34,701 bases of DNA. It comes from Bacteroidaceae bacterium (GTDB taxonomy: Bacteria; Bacteroidota; Bacteroidia; Bacteroidales; Bacteroidaceae). The notes under the pieces are model-generated. The model was not told where the DNA came from. It ran no database searches and was given only the letters and a program-made list of their open reading frames with translations. Below, one piece after another: positions 8,706 to 16,043 of the stretch. Where the stretch lies: the NCBI GenBank assembly GCA_017381015.1, contig JAFOCV010000020.1, forward strand, positions 1 through 34,701, read 5' to 3'. Position 1 is the first letter of the stretch. Every line of letters begins with the position of its first letter. A program made the translations under genes and the position numbers.

Positions 8706-9431
8706 TTACGATTGTTGATTTATGATTAATTTCTCTAAAAAGCGAATTTGGTCTGCAAAGTAACGATTTTTTTTCGGATATTTCAAGGAAATGCGACGAA
8801 TTATTTCTATTGCTTTGTCATATTTGCCTTGTTTGATGTAAATTCGAGCCATTGCTTCGGTCAAAGCGCCTGTTTCTACCTCGATTTCTGGTTCTGTTAC
8901 TGCTGGTGAGATATCTTCAGATTCCATGTCTTCAAAGTCGAAGCGGCCATTGTTCTTGGTAAGGAAGTTATCAATATAATCCTCACCTGCCATTCGAGGC
9001 ACGGGTTGGGTGGAAGGTCCACTCTCTATCTGCATTAGATATGCCATATAATCTACCGTAGCATCTACAATACGAGGAGTATTGGTATTTTGCTGAGGAA
9101 TACTATCCAGAAAGTTATCAATAAGAGTAGCTGTACGCTTTGATTCTATATTCTCGAGCTCAGCCTTGGATGTTCTCTTTGATGGAGAATCAGGAATTAA
9201 CGAAGGAGCCTGAAACATTTGGAAAAGCGTCTGACGAGAGGGAACGTATATAGCAGCTCTGCGAAGTTGTTCATCAAAGCTAGGGTCATGCCTCTGATAA
9301 AGTATACGCAAGAGCAATATGCGTGCAGCATGATAATATGGATATTTATCCACCACACTCCTTAGGTGCTCCAAGGATTGATTGTCTAAGCTCTCTGGCT
9401 GGCGTATATAGTCAATAACCTGTTTTCCCAT
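8706..9431 (-). CDS. TPR-like protein preceding secG
   Basis: 241 residues with no signal peptide. An N-terminal helical region (EHLRSVVDKYPYYHAARILLLRILY) is followed by a polar linker (about 75-175). The C-terminal helix pair, AMARIYIKQGKYDKAIEIIRRISLKYPKKNRYFADQI split over two helices, is a clear tetratricopeptide repeat. This gene regularly sits between an LptE-like lipoprotein gene and secG in Bacteroidetes; its role is not known. The context suggests a cytosolic partner of envelope biogenesis, which is inference only. Confidence 0.8.
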   Translation of the reverse strand: MGKQVIDYIRQPESLDNQSLEHLRSVVDKYPYYHAARILLLRILYQRHDPSFDEQLRRAAIYVPSRQTLFQMFQAPSLIPDSPSKRTSKAELENIESKRTATLIDNFLDSIPQQNTNTPRIVDATVDYMAYLMQIESGPSTQPVPRMAGEDYIDNFLTKNNGRFDFEDMESEDISPAVTEPEIEVETGALTEAMARIYIKQGKYDKAIEIIRRISLKYPKKNRYFADQIRFLEKLIINQQS

Positions 9432-9482
9432 ATATGGCTACTTGTGGCTCTCTGATTAATTTTAGCACATTACTCCCCACCA

Positions 9483-10040
9483 TTACCAATTGGCTACGGT
9501 TGCATTAAAGATTTGCTCTGTAATGTCTTTACACATCTCGGTTACCAGTTCCTCTTGTACGTTGACCAACTGTTGTGTAGCATCGTATGTTGCCGTAGCA
9601 GAGAATTTCTGCTCAAAATCATCCGAATGCTTGTTATTGTTAGTAAATCGAACATTTACAGTCATTTTCAACTGCACTTGATTAGAGTAACCACTATTGG
9701 AAATACCCTTATTGAACTGGTCGAAACCTACTATTTCACCTTCCAACACAAGGTCACCATTCTTCTTTACCTGCTTTAATTTGGTTTGAGTGGCAAATAA
9801 ATCGGTCAGTTTATTTTGAAATATACCCTGCATCGGAGCCCAAACATAAGTACTACGTATGGGAAAGTTACCAATCTGAATGCTCTTTGTCTTAGTATAA
9901 TCAATGCTTGCCCCATTGAATTTATAACTAATTGTACATGAGGTACATAATAGCAAACTAGACAAGCACAGGCAGATGGCTAGCACTCGCGTATATACCT
10001 TATTATTTTTAGGTGCAAGTATATTGTCACTCAATATCAT
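9483..10040 (-). CDS. LptE-like lipoprotein
   Basis: 185 residues. The signal sequence ends in a lipobox, LLCTSC with Cys35. It is followed by ISYKFNGASIDY and KSIQIGNFPIRS, the start pattern of Bacteroidetes LptE-family proteins, which are thought to plug the LptD barrel in lipopolysaccharide export. Later strands (LVLEGEIVGFDQF, QLKMTVNVRFTN) fit the LptE fold. The first ATG overlaps the end of the sigma-54 activator gene by 14 bp; no other Met precedes the lipobox, so this start is required. The LptE assignment rests on pattern and on conserved neighbours. Confidence 0.78.
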   Translation of the reverse strand: MILSDNILAPKNNKVYTRVLAICLCLSSLLLCTSCTISYKFNGASIDYTKTKSIQIGNFPIRSTYVWAPMQGIFQNKLTDLFATQTKLKQVKKNGDLVLEGEIVGFDQFNKGISNSGYSNQVQLKMTVNVRFTNNNKHSDDFEQKFSATATYDATQQLVNVQEELVTEMCKDITEQIFNATVANW

Positions 10041-11322
10041 AATCTTTTATTCTTCTGTATAGTGTTCGTTCGCTTATTCCCAGCATCTTGGCTGCCATTC
10101 TCTTACTATTTTTGCATTGATGCAAGGCGCGAATTATGTTTTGTTTCTCCTGGTCAACGATATTCAGATTGGATTCTTCCTTGAGTATCTCTATTTCGTC
10201 ATATTCGTGGCTCGAAGGTATAGGCGGAACTATTACTTCTGGCGAACTGGATGGCTGAATATTAACCTTCGGAGCTGGAGGAACAATTGGAGTAGCAGGA
10301 ATATACTCTTCTGGCTCTATTGTTTGCTCAAGAGTGCTTAAATCCTGTAGCTGGAGAGGAGCAGAAGAAGACTTGTGGTCAGACAAGATAATAGACTTCA
10401 ATTCGTCTACCTCTGCGCGTAATTTCATCACCGCACTTGCCAACCAACTGATTTCATTTGCCCAATCTCTGCCTGACTCGTCCTTGCCATGCCTATTGGT
10501 TGGTTGTATAGCATATTTCTCTCCTTGCCCAGCAATGATTCCATAGCGTGAGAGAACTTCGGAGTTAATCTGAGCTCCCTGCTCCAATATGCTAATCTGC
10601 TCAACTATATTTTTCAGTTGACGCACATTACCTGGCCATTTATATGCCATTACCGCCTGCTCGCCATCCTCACTCAATCTTACGGGCTCAAGGATGTGGT
10701 ATTTGCTGGCCGTATTCATAGCAAACAGTTTGAACAAAAGCACTGCATCATAACCTCTATCTCTCAATGGAGGCATCAATATATTGATTGAGCAGAGACG
10801 GTAATAAAGGTCCTCGCGAAATCTTCCTTCCTTGATAGCTTGAGGAATATCTACATTGGTTGCAGCTACGATTCTGACGTTAGTGCGTCGAGGAGTATCA
10901 CTACCAACCCTGATGTATTCACCCGTTTCAAGCACACGCAAAAGTCTTGCCTGAGTGGTCATTGGCAGTTCTCCCACTTCGTCCAAAAACAAAGTACCGC
11001 CATCGGCTGCGCCAAAATATCCATCGCGCTCACCTATTGCTCCTGTATACGAACCTTTCTCGTGTCCAAACAACTCAGAATCAATAGTTCCCTCGGGGAT
11101 ACTACCACAGTTAATGGCAATATAACGCTTGTTCTTACGCAAACTACAATCGTGTATCACACGAGGTATGATTTCCTTACCCACACCACTTTCTCCCTGA
11201 ATGAGTACACTCAAGTCAGTCTTTGCCACTTGAATAGCAGTATCAAGTGCCAATATTAGCTTCTCATCGCGTCCGACGATGCCATAGCGAGTTTTTATGT
11301 CTTGGATATGTTCAGGTATCAT
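10027..11322 (-). CDS. Sigma-54-dependent transcriptional activator
   Basis: 431 residues from the ATG at 11322. The upstream TTG alternative lies inside the -7 box and is rejected. The AAA+ domain has Walker A GESGVGKE (43-50), a sigma-54 contact loop GSYTGA (90-95) in place of the usual GAFTGA, Walker B GGTLFLDEVGEL, and the R-finger region RFREDLYYRL. A roughly 120-residue Pro/Ser-rich linker leads to a Fis-type helix-turn-helix (RMAAKMLGISERTLYRRIK) at the C-terminus. There is no receiver, GAF or PAS domain, so activity must be set by level or by another protein. It heads the LptE-TPR-secG-kinase operon, as in other Bacteroidetes. Its targets are unknown. Confidence 0.93.
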   Translation of the reverse strand: MIPEHIQDIKTRYGIVGRDEKLILALDTAIQVAKTDLSVLIQGESGVGKEIIPRVIHDCSLRKNKRYIAINCGSIPEGTIDSELFGHEKGSYTGAIGERDGYFGAADGGTLFLDEVGELPMTTQARLLRVLETGEYIRVGSDTPRRTNVRIVAATNVDIPQAIKEGRFREDLYYRLCSINILMPPLRDRGYDAVLLFKLFAMNTASKYHILEPVRLSEDGEQAVMAYKWPGNVRQLKNIVEQISILEQGAQINSEVLSRYGIIAGQGEKYAIQPTNRHGKDESGRDWANEISWLASAVMKLRAEVDELKSIILSDHKSSSAPLQLQDLSTLEQTIEPEEYIPATPIVPPAPKVNIQPSSSPEVIVPPIPSSHEYDEIEILKEESNLNIVDQEKQNIIRALHQCKNSKRMAAKMLGISERTLYRRIKDYDIE

Positions 11323-11331
11323 ATGAGGTTG

Positions 11332-11360
11332 CAAAGGTATGATAAATATTTTAAAATATT
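11332..11360 (-). promoter_or_regulatory. Promoter with 16-bp palindrome for the sigma-54 activator
   Basis: TACCTTTG on the minus strand (11332-11339) lies only 9 nt before the ATG. Just upstream is a perfect 16-bp palindrome AATATTTTAAAATATT (11345-11360), placed in the spacer between -7 and -33. No TTG occurs at the -33 distance. The palindrome could be an operator or simply AT-rich promoter DNA. Confidence 0.6.
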
Positions 11361-11388
11361 GTTTGCCTCATCTGAAAATATTGGCCTT

Positions 11389-12117
11389 TTATTCACTGAT
11401 TTCTCGTAATACAGCTTGAAAGAAGGTAAAATCTGATGGCAAAGTCAGTTTGAAATTAATCATTTCACCCTCGGCAATATGCAAAGGCACATGTCCAAGT
11501 TCATTGGCAAGAGTGAATATTGATTGAGAATATTTTATGCCTCTTTCTTCGCACTCCTGCATCATTTTTGCCAATTCTTTTAGCAAAAAAGTATGGGGAG
11601 TTTGTGCTCTAAGCAGGTGCTCACGAGGAATGTATTCATGCGAATTGATTTCGGTGTCATTACCCCCAGGCTGATTTGCTATCACCATGTAGCTTTCCTG
11701 GCTAGCAAGGGCTGTGATAGCATTTCCGCGAGAGAGGCAAACCGCTATGTTTCTGCTAATTATGTCTTGTGATACCAGAGGACGTACCGCATCATGTATC
11801 AGCACTACGGTGTTTTCATCCTCCTTTTCACAAAGATACTGTATACCATTCTTTGCAGAAAGAAAACTATTCTCACCTGCATTGACGCAAGCGGCAAACT
11901 TGCTTATATCTGCCTTTTCTGCTTGACGCCTTACCTCGTCATGCCATTCGGGACTTGTCACCACGTATATGGAGCTGATAAGCTGATGTTGCTGAAATGC
12001 AAGCATAGTGTGCTGAAGAACGGTCAAACCGTCCACAACAACAAACTGCTTTGGGATGGAAAGCTTCATACGGCTTCCCACACCGCCTGCCAATATCAGT
12101 ACTATGCTCTTATTCAT
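11389..12117 (-). CDS. IspD/TarI-family cytidylyltransferase
   Basis: 242 residues. The nucleotide-binding start is LAGGVGSRMKLSIPKQF (9-25). NAGENSFLSAKNGI and VLIHDAVRPLVS follow, then RAQTPHTFLLKEL and the C-terminal NFKLTLPSDF. These are the motifs of IspD (methylerythritol 4-phosphate cytidylyltransferase) and its paralogue TarI (ribitol 5-phosphate cytidylyltransferase). The words SQSIFTLANELGHVP and the late FKLTLPSDFTFF look closer to the TarI type than to classic IspD. It is immediately downstream of a CDP-alcohol phosphotransferase, so it may make the CDP-alcohol used there; this is inference. Annotating it simply as ispD is possible but less supported by context. Confidence 0.75.
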   Translation of the reverse strand: MNKSIVLILAGGVGSRMKLSIPKQFVVVDGLTVLQHTMLAFQQHQLISSIYVVTSPEWHDEVRRQAEKADISKFAACVNAGENSFLSAKNGIQYLCEKEDENTVVLIHDAVRPLVSQDIISRNIAVCLSRGNAITALASQESYMVIANQPGGNDTEINSHEYIPREHLLRAQTPHTFLLKELAKMMQECEERGIKYSQSIFTLANELGHVPLHIAEGEMINFKLTLPSDFTFFQAVLREISE

Positions 12118-12158
12118 CAGTTATCTAATTGCTTTTCTATCAGATGGATGCAAAGTCT

Positions 12159-13088
12159 CTATACGTATTGCTGAGTAATTCTTGCACACAATTCTTCGTG
12201 CTTTCTAATCATGTAAAATCTCAAAGCCTCCAGGACTACTGACTCGAATACGAAGTACAACCAAGGTACATCAAATCCCAGGGACAAGAACATTACTATT
12301 GCTCGGGTGTCAAAGGTCAGTATATTGGTCAAAGGCATCAACTTTTTGCTATACTTGCAAAAATCTTCTCGCATCTGCTCTGGCAATTGCTCGCCGTATT
12401 TCTCTTCCAGGCTTTTCTTCATTATATGGAAAGCTTTAACCTGGTCCTCCTGCGAACCTGTATATCTTGCATAGAAATACAAGTAGAGCTTGTTGAACCA
12501 ATCCTTGCTTTTCCATTTCAATTGGCGCATTTCCTCGCGTATCTTGTCAGAGGAGTCAAGTTCTGCTTTCGATTTACCTAACAAATAATATAGATGTATA
12601 TTGCGGTAATAATCTCCTATAGCACATTGTCTGCCATGACATCTTAAACCTGCCCAAGCACCTAACAACCAAATAAATACACCCCATTGCATATTGGTAA
12701 AAGGTATCTCGTATGATTGAGTTCTGAGGCAAATAAAAAAGTATATACTGAAGAACCATACATCACCACAAAATCCATCAAGGATACGTCCTATGAGTGT
12801 GCGTTTGTTGGTCATTCTGGCCAATTGGCCATCAGCACAATCATACCAGTTGGCCCATATAAGCAAACCCATGCCTATGAGATTCTGCTCCAACTGGTTG
12901 CTATAGAAAAACCAACCACTAGCCGCACCAATGACTATACTCATCAGTGTGACGGCAATAGGATGCACGCCCAACCATTTGAAAAGACATGCCCAGAGGT
13001 AACCAGGTGTCCTTGTCACGTACAATTCAAAGGGGCCTTCCGTGTCCTTGCTCTTCAATGTAGCTTTTACGTTGTCTATTAAGCTCAT
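12159..13088 (-). CDS. CDP-alcohol phosphotransferase, atypical motif
   Basis: 309 residues and an integral inner-membrane protein. Hydrophobic helices lie near 31-63, 70-81, 108-121, about 129-145 and toward the C-terminus. The CDP-alcohol phosphotransferase motif runs D83-CA-D86-G87-QL-A90-R91, eight residues, G100-RIL-D104, and then GFC-G108-D109. The family pattern puts the fourth Asp four residues after the third; here that position is Gly and an Asp follows one residue later. A cytosolic insert of about 90 residues (SSDKIREEMRQLKWKSKDW) separates the helices. It begins directly after the PdxA-like gene and precedes the cytidylyltransferase. It likely forms a phospholipid or phospho-alditol lipid; the substrate is not known. 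Confidence 0.82.
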   Translation of the reverse strand: MSLIDNVKATLKSKDTEGPFELYVTRTPGYLWACLFKWLGVHPIAVTLMSIVIGAASGWFFYSNQLEQNLIGMGLLIWANWYDCADGQLARMTNKRTLIGRILDGFCGDVWFFSIYFFICLRTQSYEIPFTNMQWGVFIWLLGAWAGLRCHGRQCAIGDYYRNIHLYYLLGKSKAELDSSDKIREEMRQLKWKSKDWFNKLYLYFYARYTGSQEDQVKAFHIMKKSLEEKYGEQLPEQMREDFCKYSKKLMPLTNILTFDTRAIVMFLSLGFDVPWLYFVFESVVLEALRFYMIRKHEELCARITQQYV

Positions 13089-13733
13089 TTAGTGCTTCTT
13101 GATATCGTCCTTCTTATCTACAAATAGTTTTGGAAGAGGATTCTTGTGAGCCTCATCGTATCTTTCTCTGGCCTTAAGGATATCCTTAGCCAGATATATG
13201 CTCTCATGGAAGGACTCTGCCGAGAAGGGACTGGTACAAACCAGCTCACGTCCAGTGGTATAAGCAACGCCATTGCCTTGACTAAGTTCCAGAAAATCCT
13301 TCAATCCTTGCTCTCTATCGTTGACCAGCACCACATCATACGCCTTGTAGTTTTCAGCATCCAGGATGGGTGTGATTCGAGGAATATCTATATCGAAATC
13401 TCTCTTCATTGCATGATGAAGCATTTCCATTTGACTCTCAAAATCGGATTCTTCGTTGACGAAGGCCATTCTCAGGTTTCCCCAAATTATCATATCCATA
13501 CCTTCAAGACTTGCAGGATTGAGCCTAGCATCGTCCTTGGCAGGAACAACCATGATAGCATCTGTATTGCCTTCATCCCAATCATTGAGAGCTTCATCAA
13601 TGGCTTCTTCACCAACGCTGGTATATGTTGTCCTAGTGCATATTTCGTCCAACAAAATTTCTTCAAAGGTGGAATTGATAAGTTCCAATCCTTCTTGGTC
13701 AAAATGTGTTATGCCTATTCTTAATATGTTCAT
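13089..13733 (-). CDS. Shortened PdxA-like protein lacking metal ligands
   Basis: 214 residues, against about 330-360 for PdxA (4-hydroxythreonine-4-phosphate dehydrogenase). The N-terminus ILRIGITHFDQEG resembles the PdxA opening IRVGITHGD.NG. LRMAFVN, then MKRDFDIDIPRITPI, matches the middle of PdxA. The C-terminus (GNGVAYTTGRELVCTSP, SIYLAKDILKARERYDEA, NPLPKLFVDK) follows the PdxA ending closely. The metal-binding histidines (GHTE, GHIP, NPHAG and MYHDQ regions) are absent; the last is now LVNDREQGL. I infer a PdxA-derived pseudoenzyme with internal deletions. The frame is intact and it abuts the next gene, so it is probably expressed. A few other proteins could share the fold, so the assignment is moderate. 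Confidence 0.65.
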   Translation of the reverse strand: MNILRIGITHFDQEGLELINSTFEEILLDEICTRTTYTSVGEEAIDEALNDWDEGNTDAIMVVPAKDDARLNPASLEGMDMIIWGNLRMAFVNEESDFESQMEMLHHAMKRDFDIDIPRITPILDAENYKAYDVVLVNDREQGLKDFLELSQGNGVAYTTGRELVCTSPFSAESFHESIYLAKDILKARERYDEAHKNPLPKLFVDKKDDIKKH

Positions 13734-13793
13734 TTTGTATTACTTATGTGTAAGATGTGTATTTTCTATGGTTTTATGCCTCTGTACGGTATA

Positions 13794-14840
13794 TTACTTC
13801 TGAGCCACGGTATCCACCTGCTCTTCTTCTATACCGGGAGTAATCTCAGCAAAATATTGCTCTTCAGGTAGTTTCAAAGTGTAAAGTGAGCCTTCCAAGC
13901 GACGTATCAATCCTCGCTTCATCTTCTCAGGAGCATACACAAAACCCTCTATCACCACCACCCTATTGGCTTCGGTGTCTACTCTGTGATGACTCACGTA
14001 AGGGCCACCCATACAATCGTTTTCCATGTACCAAAGGCCACGCATCTCCATTGCATACTTGGAATGCACCGCAATGGGTTTTACCACTGTGCACAAAGTA
14101 TCTGTCTTCATATACATATTGGGCTTCTCGCCAGGGATGTTTGCTTTTAAGGCAGAGTCGCGCTTATGCACCAGATACTCCTTATTAAAAATATGTGGAC
14201 CTTCGTAGGGGAAAGAATACATCACAATGCTCATCATACCACTGGCAGTGTTATTAGAGGTCCAAAGGAAGTTCTCACCCTTTTTAAACGATGTCAACTC
14301 CTTGGGAGCGTTTACCTCACACTGGAAAATCGATTTCGCAAGGTCGAAAGTGACTTTCGAGTTCTCTTTTTTCAATTCCTGAACCAATCTGTTCATTTCC
14401 ATCTTCGTGAGGAAGTCTACGATGTTTTGGCGATTGTTTACGCAAAACTCTCTAAACTCCTCGTTCGAAGGCGAATTGATGGTAAGAACTATTTGATCCA
14501 TCGCATACTTGTTGCGAGTAAACTTCATCCTGGTTCTTGTGTATTGTGTACGGTCGATATTGACAATGATAATATTTCTGAAGATATTCAGCATTCTATC
14601 AAAGTGCTTTCTCTCTGTTTGAGATATACGGAAAGAGCGCTCGCTCTGAGGGAGCATTGGCACATCTGTATCCAATATATCAAAGAGTGCTCTACCATGA
14701 GGGGCATTCCACTCTACCGAATCCATCACTACCAATACTTCGTAGGGGCGACCACTGGCCTTAGGCATAAAATCCGACCTCTCGCAGCTGGTCAACAGCA
14801 TACCCATCAGTAAGGCAAAACTGAGAAATATATGTTTCAT
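13794..14840 (-). CDS. DUF4837 family lipoprotein
   Basis: 348 residues. The lipobox LLTSC puts the lipidated Cys at position 19. SGRPYEVLVVMD and the later GLWYMENDCMGGPYVSH are words characteristic of DUF4837 proteins, found in Bacteroidetes next to rlmN. The function is unknown; it is likely attached to the outer or inner membrane facing the periplasm. It lies 31 bp after rlmN in the same operon, with no promoter between. Confidence 0.85.
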   Translation of the reverse strand: MKHIFLSFALLMGMLLTSCERSDFMPKASGRPYEVLVVMDSVEWNAPHGRALFDILDTDVPMLPQSERSFRISQTERKHFDRMLNIFRNIIIVNIDRTQYTRTRMKFTRNKYAMDQIVLTINSPSNEEFREFCVNNRQNIVDFLTKMEMNRLVQELKKENSKVTFDLAKSIFQCEVNAPKELTSFKKGENFLWTSNNTASGMMSIVMYSFPYEGPHIFNKEYLVHKRDSALKANIPGEKPNMYMKTDTLCTVVKPIAVHSKYAMEMRGLWYMENDCMGGPYVSHHRVDTEANRVVVIEGFVYAPEKMKRGLIRRLEGSLYTLKLPEEQYFAEITPGIEEEQVDTVAQK

Positions 14841-14871
14841 AACTACTTATATTTAATTGAATATGTTAGCA

Positions 14872-15912
14872 TTATTCTTGTTTTGATTGCATATGCTTAG
14901 TGTTCAACAATCCGCATGCTGCCCAGATATCCTGTCCTCTGGAGGCACGTATCGTAGTGGTCACACCATGCTGTGTCAGATAGTCGCGCAACCATATCAT
15001 CGTTTCCTCATTGCTATTTCGGAAGGGGGAATCTGGTATTTCGTGGAATCTGATTAGATTGACACGACATTCCATGGGGCTTAGCAATCTCACCAATTCC
15101 TTGGCATGTCTGGGAGTATCGTTCATTCCACCAAAGACGATGTACTCGAACGACAAGCGTCGCTGGTGTGTCCAATCTTTTTCTGCCAACAGAGGCAGGA
15201 ATTCCTCCAACGAGAAGGCATTCTCGGCAGGCATCATCTCCTTTCGCTCGCTGGCAAAGGGATTGTGCAATGATACGGCCAAGTGACATGGGCTTTCATC
15301 TAGGAATCGGAGCATACCTTTCTTCACTCCCACCGTGCTTACCGTAATACGCTTAGGGCTCCAAGCCCATCCATCAGGATGCATCAGCAATTCGGTTACT
15401 TTCAGCACATTATCCAAATTGTCAAATGGCTCTCCCTGACCCATGAATACTATATTGGTCAGTTTGTCTCTTTCTGGCAAAGCGTATATCTGGTTGAGAA
15501 TATCAGTAGCCGTCAGATGGCCTTGGAAACCTTGTCGTCCCGTCATGCAGAACTTGCATCCCATGCGGCATCCTACCTGGCAACTGACACACAATGTTCC
15601 CCTCTCCTTATCGGGAATAAACACACTCTCCACCGTATCGCCAGACAAAGTGGGAAACAAGTACTTCACCGTACCATCCACACTTCGTTTGGTTTCCACA
15701 GGAGGCATTATACCTATGCAATAGCTCTCCGCCAAGAGAGTGCGAGCCTTCTGAGATATATTTGTCATCTCCTGGATATCCTGAGCATGCTTCTGATAAA
15801 TCCAGCCAAACATTTGCTTTGCCGCAAAAGCAGGAAGATTTACACTATTTGCAACCTCTTTCAGTTCCTGAATGCCTAAACCCAAGAGTGGTTTCAACGT
15901 TTTCTTATCCAT
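14872..15912 (-). CDS. rlmN: 23S rRNA (A2503-C2)/tRNA methyltransferase RlmN
   Basis: 346 residues from the ATG at 15912 (MDKKTLKPLLG). An upstream TTG in frame is part of the -7 box and is rejected. This is a radical-SAM enzyme that methylates A2503 of 23S rRNA, and A37 in some tRNAs. The 4Fe-4S motif is CRMGCKFC; the SAM-binding region is FMGQGEPFDNLDN; the C-terminal catalytic cysteine is in WAACGLL. The overall length is normal. It heads a five-gene operon running to the cytidylyltransferase at 11389. The -7 box ends 9 nt before the ATG, so the mRNA is nearly leaderless. Confidence 0.96.
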   Translation of the reverse strand: MDKKTLKPLLGLGIQELKEVANSVNLPAFAAKQMFGWIYQKHAQDIQEMTNISQKARTLLAESYCIGIMPPVETKRSVDGTVKYLFPTLSGDTVESVFIPDKERGTLCVSCQVGCRMGCKFCMTGRQGFQGHLTATDILNQIYALPERDKLTNIVFMGQGEPFDNLDNVLKVTELLMHPDGWAWSPKRITVSTVGVKKGMLRFLDESPCHLAVSLHNPFASERKEMMPAENAFSLEEFLPLLAEKDWTHQRRLSFEYIVFGGMNDTPRHAKELVRLLSPMECRVNLIRFHEIPDSPFRNSNEETMIWLRDYLTQHGVTTTIRASRGQDIWAACGLLNTKHMQSKQE

Positions 15913-15921
15913 AATCGTAGG

Positions 15922-15953
15922 CAAAGGTACACCTTTTTCCTAGAATATCAAAA
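15922..15953 (-). promoter_or_regulatory. rlmN operon promoter
   Basis: TTTTG (15949-15953 on the minus strand), a 19-bp spacer, then TACCTTTG (15922-15929). It is back-to-back with the plus-strand promoter at 15959, with only five bases between the two -33 boxes. Confidence 0.85.
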
Positions 15954-15958
15954 TTTTC

Positions 15959-15989
15959 TTGGTCGTTATAAATTAATTTAGTAACTTTG
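15959..15989 (+). promoter_or_regulatory. Promoter for the GH109-type gene
   Basis: TTG at 15959-15961, a 20-bp spacer, TAACTTTG at 15982-15989. The predicted leader is about 48 nt and A/T-rich. Confidence 0.82.
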
Positions 15990-16043
15990 CAAGCGGAAAG
16001 ATTTAACCTAAATTACAATTTAACAATTAATTTTTACAAAGAC

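Noticed and set aside
15987..16043. A 19-residue extension of the GH109-type protein
   Set aside because: Its TTG start is within the -7 box, and the signal peptide begins at the ATG at 16044.
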